Below the pieces are notes generated by a model that had not been told where the DNA came from, did not search any database, and saw nothing but the letters and a program-made list of their open reading frames with translations. A DNA stretch of 9,461 bases from contig CAMDCC010000095.1 in the NCBI GenBank assembly GCA_945889545.1, forward strand, positions 1 through 9,461. Direction: 5' to 3'. A program made the position numbers and the translations under genes. This DNA comes from Bifidobacterium breve. Lineage in GTDB: Bacteria > Actinomycetota > Acidimicrobiia > IMCC26256 > PALSA-555. Shown in pieces: positions 1 to 5,363 of this stretch (position 1 is the first letter of the stretch; the number at the start of each line of letters is the position of its first letter).

Positions 1-1
1 C

Positions 2-457
2 ATGGATGAGTCCCTGCTGTCCGCCTACCTCGATGACGAGCTCGACGCCGCGGCGCGTGCGGTCGTCGACACGCGCCTCGGCGTATCTCCCGAATGGCGG
101 GCCGAACTTGCGGCGGTGCGCACGGCTCGCAACGCCGTGCGGTCGCTGCCACCGGTCGAAGCGCCAGCCGGCTTCTGGGACCGCGCGCTCTCAACGCCCG
201 ACGTTGAGAGCGAGACCACGAACGTCGTTGACCTCGCGGCCGCGCGCCGCCGTCGCGCCTGGGTCACTCGATGGCGCGCGCTCGCGAGCGCAGCGGCCGC
301 AGCTGCTGTCCTCGGTGTGGTTCTCGTGCCTCGACCCGAGCCGGTCCAGCCGGCGTTCGCCAATCTCTCGCAGTCGCACGCCGAACGCGCGTCGCTCGGC
401 AACGACGTGGTGACGAATCTCGCGGGAGCGGTCGTACCTGTCGGGCTCGACCCGTGA
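2..457 (+). CDS. Membrane-anchored anti-sigma factor (RseA-like, no zinc ligands)
   Basis: Predicted inhibitor of an ECF sigma factor, 151 aa. The N-terminus (MDESLLSAYLDDELD, residues 1-15) and the helical segment to about residue 48 resemble anti-sigma domains of the ZAS type. The protein has no cysteine and its only histidine is at 126, so the HxxxCxxC zinc motif is absent. A linker with SLPPVEAPAGFWDRAL (48-63) leads to one hydrophobic segment (about 93-110, alanine/valine rich), preceded by arginines at 82-85, so the N-terminus should be cytoplasmic. About 40 residues would lie outside. The stop overlaps the next gene's GTG by 4 nt, which implies translational coupling. The cognate sigma gene is expected just upstream, outside the window. 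The ATG lies at the window edge, so no ribosome site can be judged and a start further left is possible. The family call is from overall pattern, not alignment. Confidence 0.72.
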   Translation: MDESLLSAYLDDELDAAARAVVDTRLGVSPEWRAELAAVRTARNAVRSLPPVEAPAGFWDRALSTPDVESETTNVVDLAAARRRRAWVTRWRALASAAAAAAVLGVVLVPRPEPVQPAFANLSQSHAERASLGNDVVTNLAGAVVPVGLDP

Positions 458-1482
458 TTCGTCGTGGCAGTCGGCGTCCGAGCGCGGTGTTGGGCGCGCT
501 CGTGCTGGGCGCGCTGTGCATGACGGCCCTGGGATCCGGTGCCGACGCGGGTACTCCCGACACCGCCGAGGACCTGTTGGTCAAGGCGCGCAAGATCGCG
601 ACCGTCGAGTCGTTCGCCGGCGTGGTGGAAGTGCTCTGGATCGACGATGACGGCGTCGAGCACCTGGAGCGAGTCGGCGCCCGAGGTGCCGACGGTGCAT
701 TCGTGATCGGCGTCGGCGCGAGGAGGGCAGTCGGCGACGAGAACGATCGCTTCACCAGTAGCGGTGACGACCACACCACCCGGTGGAAGGGCAAAGGCGG
801 TGCTCACGCGCCTCGACCCGGCGAGAGCTGGGACCTCGAGATTGCCGGCCGTCGTCACGTCGCCGGTCGGTCGGCCACCGTTGTCATCGCGCGTGGCGAA
901 GACGGCCGCGTGCGGGCGAGGTTCGCCATCGACCGCGAGACGGGCCAGCTCCTGCGGCGCGCGGTGCTCAACGAGCGAGGCGTTGCGGTTCGGGTGATGC
1001 GGTTCGTGACGATCATCACCGGGGGCGTCGACGCGCCGGCGCCGGCGATGCCGAGCGCGAGCAACGACCACGCCCCGGTGGCGATCAAGACATTGCCGAG
1101 TGGCTTCGTGGCCCAAGCCGACGTGGGTTCCGGATACCGCCTGCTCGGTCAGTACCTCCAGCCCGACGGTGCCGTGCAGCTCTACTACAGCGACGGGTTG
1201 TTCACGGCCTCGGTGTTCCAACGTTCGGGGCGGCTCGACTGGGACGCACTCCCGCCCGGGACGCCGGCCGCGATCGAAGGCGTGCGCGCCCGCTCGTATG
1301 CCACCCCGACGGGCACGCTCGTGGTGTGGGGTGATCGCGACGTGGTGCTCACGGCAGTCGGCGATGGTCCACCCGACGCGGTGATCGGGATCGTGGCCGA
1401 GATGAGTGCCAACCCGAGCGACGACCAATCGTGGTTCGATGACGTCACCGACTTCGTGTTCGGCCCCTTCGACTGGGAGTGA
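454..1482 (+). CDS. Secreted RseB/MucB-like sigma-factor regulatory protein
   Basis: 342 aa, probably the extracytoplasmic partner of the upstream anti-sigma factor. A basic N-terminus (MIRRGSRR) and hydrophobic stretch (about 11-28) form a Sec signal peptide, with likely cleavage near GADA (29-32). The single Cys22 lacks a proper lipobox, so it is probably not a lipoprotein. The N-terminal part (about 38-190, LLVKARKIATVESFAGVVEV) resembles the RseB lipid-binding-like domain. The C-terminal part (about 212-316, with TLPSGF, LYYSDGLFTASVF and VVWGDRDVVLTAVG) resembles the RseB C-terminal domain that contacts RseA. In E. coli, RseB binds RseA and blocks its cleavage until it senses mislocalised LPS; the ligand here is unknown. 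The GTG at 454 overlaps the previous stop (GTGA), which decides the start; the frame stays open upstream but lies antiparallel to nothing useful and inside the anti-sigma gene. The tail (320-342) is acidic and aromatic. Assignment rests on motifs and gene order. Confidence 0.66.
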   Translation: MIRRGSRRPSAVLGALVLGALCMTALGSGADAGTPDTAEDLLVKARKIATVESFAGVVEVLWIDDDGVEHLERVGARGADGAFVIGVGARRAVGDENDRFTSSGDDHTTRWKGKGGAHAPRPGESWDLEIAGRRHVAGRSATVVIARGEDGRVRARFAIDRETGQLLRRAVLNERGVAVRVMRFVTIITGGVDAPAPAMPSASNDHAPVAIKTLPSGFVAQADVGSGYRLLGQYLQPDGAVQLYYSDGLFTASVFQRSGRLDWDALPPGTPAAIEGVRARSYATPTGTLVVWGDRDVVLTAVGDGPPDAVIGIVAEMSANPSDDQSWFDDVTDFVFGPFDWE

Positions 1483-1486
1483 CGCG

Positions 1487-1501
1487 CGTCACGTTGTGAC
1501 G
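1487..1501. repeat. Short perfect inverted repeat after the RseB-like gene
   Basis: CGTCAC-GTT-GTGACG is a perfect 6-bp dyad with a 3-nt centre, 5 bp after the RseB-like stop codon. There is no T-tract. It could be a weak terminator stem or a regulator site. A dyad this short also occurs by chance in GC-rich DNA. Confidence 0.25.
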
Positions 1502-1593
1502 GTCCGGTGGCACTCCAAGTGCTCATGTCCTGTTCGCGCGGCCGTCGACTCTGTGTGATGTGTCCGAAACGTTCGTCGTTCATGCTTGCGACC

Positions 1594-2082
1594 ATGAACA
1601 ACGACACCATGACCAACCCCACTAGGTACATGTCCGACATGCCGACCTACTCATCGAAGGTCGTCCCGATTCCCGCTCGCGTCGCGCCCGTCGTGTTCGA
1701 GCGCTGGTGGTTGGAGCGCCGCCGCCGCTCGCTCGGATCACTGGTCGAGACCATCGAGACCGATGTCGGCCGGGTCACACTCGACCCCACCATGTGGACT
1801 CGATCGTGGTCGAGCGCGATCGGGCCGGTGCGAAGCGTGCGCGGCAGGCTCCGCGCCCCGGGCCGGCGTTCGTGGCCGGTCGAGCTCGAGTTCTCCCCGT
1901 GGTCACGAACTGCGAGTGAGCTCGGGTTGCGCTTCACCGGCCGTCGGATCCCCGGGCCCGCCCGCGTCGCTGGCTACCACGAGCTCGCCGGGGCCGTGCT
2001 CGAATCGATCGGTTCACGGTTGGTCGAGCTGTACCCGTCGGAGCTCACGGTCGACGATCTGCGCCGACAGCACGCCGCCTAG
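1594..2082 (+). CDS. Conserved-looking hypothetical protein, start uncertain
   Basis: I do not recognise this protein. From ATG 1594 it is 162 aa; ATG 1630 (150 aa) and ATG 1639 (147 aa) are also possible, and the frame is open back to GTG 1507. None has a convincing Shine-Dalgarno: AGG at 1625-1627 is too close to 1630 and rather far from 1639. The cysteine/methionine-rich stretch before 1594 does not look coding. The body is basic and soluble-looking: FERWWLERRRRSLGS near the start, RGRLRAPGRRSWPVELEFSPW in two adjacent parts in the middle, then SELGLRFTGRR and a C-terminal amphipathic helix ending VDDLRRQHAA. No signal peptide or membrane segment was seen. Codons are strongly GC-biased at third positions, supporting a real gene. 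It ends 1 bp before the stop of the convergent whiB gene, so the two share their 3' region. Confidence 0.6.
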   Translation: MNNDTMTNPTRYMSDMPTYSSKVVPIPARVAPVVFERWWLERRRRSLGSLVETIETDVGRVTLDPTMWTRSWSSAIGPVRSVRGRLRAPGRRSWPVELEFSPWSRTASELGLRFTGRRIPGPARVAGYHELAGAVLESIGSRLVELYPSELTVDDLRRQHAA

Positions 2083-2083
2083 T

Positions 2084-2359
2084 TCAGCGGCCGGCGGTGA
2101 CGCGGCGCTGGCGCAGGATCCGGCGGCGTTCCCGCTCGGAGCAGCCGCCCCAGACGCCGTGGTCGATGCGGTACTTCAGCGCGTATTCGAGGCACTCGGA
2201 CTGCACGGGGCACTCGGCGCAGACCCGCCGAGCCCGGTCGACCCCGACTCCATCGGACGGGAAGAACTCACCGGCGCGCGCCTCGCGGCACCGGGCCCGG
2301 AGCATCCAGGCCGGGGTCCGGTGGTCGGGGGGCAGGAGGGGGATCGACGTGTCGTCCAT
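2084..2359 (-). CDS. WhiB-family iron-sulfur transcription regulator
   Basis: 91 aa, normal for WhiB-like (Wbl) proteins. Four cysteines in the family pattern, C24, C47, C50 and C56 (CxxCx5C), should ligate a [4Fe-4S] cluster. GVWGG at 68-72 is the signature turn, followed by a basic C-terminal stretch (RRRILRQRR, 78-86) for DNA contact. Trp18 (AWMLRARC) and FFP (32-34) are also typical. An extra cysteine (C73) sits right after GVWGG. Wbl proteins act with the principal sigma factor and sense redox or NO; the subfamily cannot be assigned. No Shine-Dalgarno precedes the ATG. A good ECF-like promoter ends only 15 nt upstream of it, implying a leaderless or nearly leaderless transcript. Divergent from htrA and convergent with the hypothetical gene that ends at 2082. 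Confidence 0.93.
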   Translation of the reverse strand: MDDTSIPLLPPDHRTPAWMLRARCREARAGEFFPSDGVGVDRARRVCAECPVQSECLEYALKYRIDHGVWGGCSERERRRILRQRRVTAGR

Positions 2360-2372
2360 GGGTTCAAGGGTG

Positions 2373-2400
2373 AAACGTAGGGCATCGACGCCGGGTTCCC
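2373..2400 (-). promoter_or_regulatory. ECF-sigma-type promoter of whiB
   Basis: On the minus strand GGGAACC (2400-2394) is followed by a 16-nt spacer and CGTTT (2377-2373). This matches the actinobacterial ECF pattern of GGAAC at -35 and CGTT at -10. Transcription would begin near 2365-2368, only about 6-9 nt before the ATG at 2359. The motif is seen in the sequence; use by the sigma factor partnered with the anti-sigma gene at 2-457 is inferred. Confidence 0.5.
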
Positions 2401-2424
2401 GACCGGGCCGAGAAACTTGGCTGA

Positions 2425-2456
2425 GGGCACCGATGTGCCCGCCAGCCTGGGTGGGC
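2425..2456. repeat. Two consecutive palindromes in the whiB-htrA divergent region
   Basis: GGGCAC-CGAT-GTGCCC (2425-2440) is a perfect 6-bp dyad. It shares four bases with a second dyad, GCCCGCC (2437-2443) and GGTGGGC (2450-2456), 7 bp with one G-T pair and a 6-nt centre. They lie upstream of both facing promoters, so an operator or alternative RNA structure is possible. No regulator can be named. Confidence 0.35.
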
Positions 2457-2464
2457 GATTCGTC

Positions 2465-2488
2465 TTGGTCAGCCAGTTGGTCAGCCAG
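2465..2488. repeat. Perfect 12-bp tandem duplication
   Basis: TTGGTCAGCCAG occurs twice with no spacer (2465-2476 and 2477-2488). It lies about 30 bp upstream of the htrA -35 element. The period is a little over one helical turn, so two protein copies could bind the same face, but replication slippage gives the same pattern. Confidence 0.5.
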
Positions 2489-2520
2489 AATGGATTCTCA
2501 GCATGATCTCAGTCGGATGT

Positions 2521-2547
2521 GGAACCTTCTCGGGTGCGAGCGGCGTT
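2521..2547 (+). promoter_or_regulatory. ECF-sigma-type promoter of htrA
   Basis: GGAACC (2521-2526), a 17-nt spacer, then CGTT (2544-2547), matching the ECF -35/-10 pattern. Transcription would begin near 2554, giving a leader of about 40 nt that includes the Shine-Dalgarno AGAGG (2583-2587) before GTG 2594. The spacer is one nt longer than in the whiB promoter that faces the other way. htrA genes are common targets of envelope-stress ECF sigma factors. Confidence 0.55.
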
Positions 2548-2593
2548 GTGAGATGACAACGCCACCGTCCTGCCCTTCCCCCAGAGGTGAACT

Positions 2594-3778
2594 GTGAACG
2601 ACGAGACCCCCACGGGACCGGAGCCAGTTGCTGCCAGCGCCGCGACGACACATCCTGAACCGATGAGCCCCTGGCCTCCGTCCACTCCCCGCGCGAAATC
2701 CACCGCACACGGTGGGCTGCGCCACACGCTGACCGCGGCACTCGCCGGCGGCCTGTGCGGTGCGCTCGCCGCGGGCGGCATCTTTCTTGCCACCGACGAC
2801 GACGCCACCCCCGCGCCGTCCAACGCGTCGCAAGCGGTCATCTCTCGCCCGTCGTCCACGCTCGAGGGTGGCAGCGACATCGCGTCGCTGCTCGCCACCG
2901 CGGAGCCCGCGGTCGTGGCGATCACGGTCGGCCAGGGTCCGGGCACTGGCGCCGGAGGCGCGGGCACCGGATTTGTGATCACTCCCGACGGATTCATCGT
3001 GACGAACAATCATGTGGTCGAAGGACAGACGCGCATCGAGGTCGCCTTCACTGACGGCCAGAGCATGAGCGCTCGCATCATCGGTCGTGACCCGTCCGTC
3101 GATCTCGCGGTGCTGAAGGTCGATGGCGCCGATCTCCCGTTCATCGCACTCGGTGATTCCGACGCGGCGCAGGTGGGCGACGAGGTGGTTGCGATTGGCA
3201 ACGCGCTGGCCCTCGAAGGTGGTCTGAGTGTGACCCGGGGGATCATTTCGGGTACCAACCGCACGGTGAACACCAACGAAGGGTCCACGCTCGTCGGCAT
3301 GCTCCAGACCGACGCGGCCATCAACTTCGGGAACTCGGGTGGGCCGTTGATCGACGCGGAGGGCCGCGTGATCGGTGTCAATACGGCGATCGAAGTGGAC
3401 GCGCAAAACGTCGGCTTTGCCATCCCCATCTCGCGGGCCAAGCCGGTGATCGATGATCTCCGAGCGGGCCGCAAGCCGGCGTTCCTCGGCGTGTCTACTC
3501 AGAACGTCACTTCGGCACTGGCTCGGGAGCTCGACCTCGCGGTCGAGTCAGGCGCGTACGTCACCCAGGTGACGGCCGATACGCCAGCCGACAGGATTGG
3601 CATTCAAGAAGGTGACGTGATCGTGCAGATCGGCGCCGACGAGATCGAGACGTCAGCCGATGTGCTCACCGCGATTCGCAGTCACCGTCCGGGCGACACG
3701 GTTGATGTGATCGTCGATCGCGACGGTGAGCGGGTCACGCTCACAGCCACCCTCCAGGAGCGCCCCGACGTCGAATAG
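2594..3778 (+). CDS. htrA: Membrane-anchored HtrA/DegP-type serine protease with PDZ domain
   Basis: 394 aa, the usual size of actinobacterial HtrA-like proteases. Order of parts: a disordered proline-rich cytoplasmic tail (1-42), one membrane anchor (about 45-66), a linker, a trypsin-like domain (about 95-285) and one PDZ domain (about 296-388). The catalytic triad is intact: His140 in TNNHVV, Asp170 in DPSVDLAVLKV and Ser248 in GNSGGP. The PDZ domain carries the FLGV binding-loop motif (297-300). The active site should lie outside the membrane, where it degrades or refolds damaged envelope proteins. The GTG start is fixed by AGAGG 6 nt upstream. It is divergent from whiB, with an ECF-like promoter ahead. 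With the anti-sigma/RseB pair it resembles the sigE-rseA-htrA stress module, but is separated from it by two genes. It ends 19 bp from the convergent arsC. Confidence 0.93.
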   Translation: MNDETPTGPEPVAASAATTHPEPMSPWPPSTPRAKSTAHGGLRHTLTAALAGGLCGALAAGGIFLATDDDATPAPSNASQAVISRPSSTLEGGSDIASLLATAEPAVVAITVGQGPGTGAGGAGTGFVITPDGFIVTNNHVVEGQTRIEVAFTDGQSMSARIIGRDPSVDLAVLKVDGADLPFIALGDSDAAQVGDEVVAIGNALALEGGLSVTRGIISGTNRTVNTNEGSTLVGMLQTDAAINFGNSGGPLIDAEGRVIGVNTAIEVDAQNVGFAIPISRAKPVIDDLRAGRKPAFLGVSTQNVTSALARELDLAVESGAYVTQVTADTPADRIGIQEGDVIVQIGADEIETSADVLTAIRSHRPGDTVDVIVDRDGERVTLTATLQERPDVE

Positions 3779-3797
3779 CCCCGCCGTCGAGTTGGGT

Positions 3798-4208
3798 TCA
3801 GGCGTCGCCGGTGAGCTCGGCGAGCAGCGCGCACACGCGCCGGTCGATCTCGTCGCGGATGGGTCGCACCGCGTCGAGCGACTGGCCCGCGGGATCGTCG
3901 AGATCCCAGTCGAGGTACCGCTTGCCCGGGTAGATCGGGCATGCGTCGCCGCATCCCATGGTGATCACCACGTCGGCGGCACGCACCACTTCATCGGTCA
4001 CGAGCTTCGGGAACTCCTTGGTCACGTCGAGATCGATCTCGGCAAGGGCCTCGACCACGGCCGGGTTGAGCTCATCCGCCGGCGTGCTACCGGCGGAGCG
4101 CACGTGCACACGACCGGCGGCGTGGTGATCGAGGAGCGCAGCGGCCATCTGACTGCGCCCCGCGTTGTGTGTGCACACGAACAGCACCTCGGGTACGTCC
4201 TTCTTCAC
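3798..4208 (-). CDS. arsC: Arsenate reductase, low-molecular-weight phosphatase family
   Basis: 136 aa cytoplasmic enzyme reducing arsenate to arsenite. The P-loop CTHNAGRS (12-19) gives the Cx5R(S) catalytic motif with nucleophile Cys12. The region GCGDACP (85-91) supplies Cys86 and Cys90, and DDP (104-106) holds the general-acid aspartate. The Cx3C pair suggests a disulfide relay through an intramolecular bond and thioredoxin, as in some actinobacterial ArsC enzymes. Mycothiol/mycoredoxin coupling is the alternative, and the sequence does not settle it. I chose GTG 4208: AAGGA lies 8 nt upstream and the gene then starts 16 nt after the aqpS stop. An ATG at 4262 in frame would overlap aqpS and add 18 non-family residues. 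Last gene of arsR-aqpS-arsC. Confidence 0.9.
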   Translation of the reverse strand: MKKDVPEVLFVCTHNAGRSQMAAALLDHHAAGRVHVRSAGSTPADELNPAVVEALAEIDLDVTKEFPKLVTDEVVRAADVVITMGCGDACPIYPGKRYLDWDLDDPAGQSLDAVRPIRDEIDRRVCALLAELTGDA

Positions 4209-4224
4209 TGGTCGATTCCTTGGC

Positions 4225-4947
4225 TCATGCGGTCTGCTCCTGGGGATGTGGCACGACGACATCCGCTGCCGTCGCGCGGGCGCGTGGATAGAGGATGTTG
4301 ATCACGACGAACGCGACGCCAGCGCCCACGAGCTGAGCTCCGACAAATGCAGGAACGGATGCTGGCCGGATGCCGGCGAACGTGTCCGACAGCATGCGGG
4401 CAATCGTGACCGCCGGGTTGGCGAAGCTGGTTGAGGACGTGAAGAAGTAGGCGCCACCGATGTACGCGCCGACGGCGAAGGGGGCAAGGAGGGCGCGACC
4501 CGACCGTGTGACTCCAAAGACGACGAGTAGGAGTCCGAACGTCGCAACAACTTCCGCCAAGAAGAGCCCGCTGCCGTCGCGCACCTTGGTCGAGAGCTCG
4601 ACGGCTGGCAGCTCGAACATGAGATTCGCAACGACCACGCCGGACGCGGCGCCCACCATTTGTGCACCCAGGTACACGGCCGCAGCCCGTCGGTCGATCC
4701 CGCCGAGTGCGTGGTCGACCAGCGTGACGACGGGGTTGAGGTGGGCGCCCGAGACGGAACCGACGGCGATGATGATCGCGGCAAGCCCAGCCGCAGTGGC
4801 GAATGCGTTCTCGAGGAGCTGGAGCCCGATGTCGCCCGGGCTCAACCGGACCGCGGCGATGCCCGACCCGATGACCGCGATGAGCAGGAGCGCGGTGCCG
4901 AGGAACTCGGCGAACGCTCGGCGTGCAAGGCCTTGGTCCACGGACAC
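4225..4947 (-). CDS. aqpS: Aquaglyceroporin-like arsenite channel (AqpS type)
   Basis: 240 aa MIP-family channel with six expected membrane helices and two half-helix loops. The first loop motif is NPV (71-73, GAHLNPVVT) instead of NPA; the second is NPA (177-179, SFANPAVT). Residue 180, directly after the second NPA, is usually the selectivity-filter arginine but is valine here. This widens the pore in arsenite-type channels; I recall the same substitution in Sinorhizobium meliloti AqpS. Lying between arsR and arsC, it should let arsenite leave the cell down its gradient. GTG 4947 begins 4 nt after the arsR stop, suggesting coupled translation; GTG 4941 is an alternative. The frame is open to ATG 5094, but that would add a non-membrane stretch inside arsR. 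The Shine-Dalgarno is weak. Confidence 0.85.
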   Translation of the reverse strand: MSVDQGLARRAFAEFLGTALLLIAVIGSGIAAVRLSPGDIGLQLLENAFATAAGLAAIIIAVGSVSGAHLNPVVTLVDHALGGIDRRAAAVYLGAQMVGAASGVVVANLMFELPAVELSTKVRDGSGLFLAEVVATFGLLLVVFGVTRSGRALLAPFAVGAYIGGAYFFTSSTSFANPAVTIARMLSDTFAGIRPASVPAFVGAQLVGAGVAFVVINILYPRARATAADVVVPHPQEQTA

Positions 4948-4951
4948 GCGT

Positions 4952-5278
4952 TCAGCCGCAGGGTCGCCGGCGCCTGGCGGGCCGACGCCGGGCGAGTGCT
5001 GTGAGGTGCTCAGCGAGCGGGCGTAAGGCCTCGGGCCGCAGGCGGTAATACGTCCAGTACCGGTGCCGCTCGGTGTCGACGACGCCGGCATCACGCAGGA
5101 CGCGCAGGTGATGGCTCACGAGGGTCTGGGTCACGCCGAGCTCCTCAGTGAGGTGGCACACGCAGAGCTCCTCATCGGCCAGCAGATCGACGATGCGCTC
5201 CCGGAGCGGCTCTGCAAGCACGCGGAGCAGCCCATCGTCGTCGAGCGATCGTGTGGTGGGCGCTGCACTCGTCGGCAT
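4952..5278 (-). CDS. arsR: ArsR-family arsenite-responsive repressor
   Basis: 108 aa winged-helix repressor, first gene of the arsenic operon. The helix carrying ELCVCHL (37-43) holds Cys39 and Cys41, the vicinal thiol pair that binds As(III) in classical ArsR; the usual motif is ELCVCDL. The recognition helix is around TQTLVSHHLRVLRDAG (50-65), and the wing around ERHRYWTYYRL (70-80). The tail is arginine rich (RRRPARRRRPCG) with a third cysteine at 107. The ATG at 5278 has a GGGGGA ribosome site 6 nt upstream. It should repress its own operon by binding the AT-rich dyads upstream and release DNA when arsenite binds. Confidence 0.92.
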   Translation of the reverse strand: MPTSAAPTTRSLDDDGLLRVLAEPLRERIVDLLADEELCVCHLTEELGVTQTLVSHHLRVLRDAGVVDTERHRYWTYYRLRPEALRPLAEHLTALARRRPARRRRPCG

Positions 5279-5300
5279 CGATGTTCCCCCATCTCAACCA

Positions 5301-5345
5301 AGATGAATGCATATGAATCTAGATTGATAAAGATCAGAAATCAAG
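5301..5345 (-). promoter_or_regulatory. arsR promoter with overlapping probable ArsR operator
   Basis: An AT-rich island in GC-rich DNA. On the minus strand TTGATT (5344-5339), a 17-nt spacer and TAGATT (5321-5316) form a housekeeping-type -35/-10 pair. Overlapping it are the palindrome AATCTAGATT (5316-5325), the inverted pair TTGAT (5324-5328) and ATCAA (5340-5344), and TGAT-AAAG-ATCA (5325-5336). Dyads of this type are bound by ArsR dimers. The palindromic -10 could also serve the divergent gene at 5364. Confidence 0.55.
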
Positions 5346-5363
5346 CGCGGTAAGGTCACTCGC

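Noticed and set aside
25..1428. Long open frame (467 codons) on the minus strand opposite the anti-sigma and RseB-like genes
   Set aside because: Composition is dominated by Arg, Ala and His from reading GC-rich codons in reverse; no domain or start site, and the plus-strand genes have clear family features and coupled starts.
1570..1580. CGAA-ACG-TTCG mini-dyad upstream of the hypothetical gene
   Set aside because: Four-bp arms only; no promoter element nearby to give it meaning.
2361..2376. GTTCA...TGAAAC imperfect dyad just upstream of whiB
   Set aside because: Only a 4-bp clean arm (TTCA/TGAA) and it overlaps the -10 element; not distinguishable from chance.
2586..2599. GGTGAAC-TGTGAAC near the htrA start, resembling a PHO box
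   Set aside because: The repeat period is 7 bp, not 11, and it overlaps the ribosome site and start codon, which explain it.
2498..3406. Minus-strand open frame opposite htrA
   Set aside because: Antiparallel shadow of a gene with an intact catalytic triad; no recognisable protein and no ribosome site.
4209..4262. Longer arsC form starting at ATG 4262
   Set aside because: Would overlap the aqpS 3' end by 38 nt and add residues unlike ArsC; GTG 4208 has AAGGA at good spacing.
4948..5094. Longer aqpS form starting at ATG 5094 within arsR
   Set aside because: Adds 49 low-complexity residues before the first helix, entirely inside arsR; GTG 4947 directly after the arsR stop fits coupled translation and family length.
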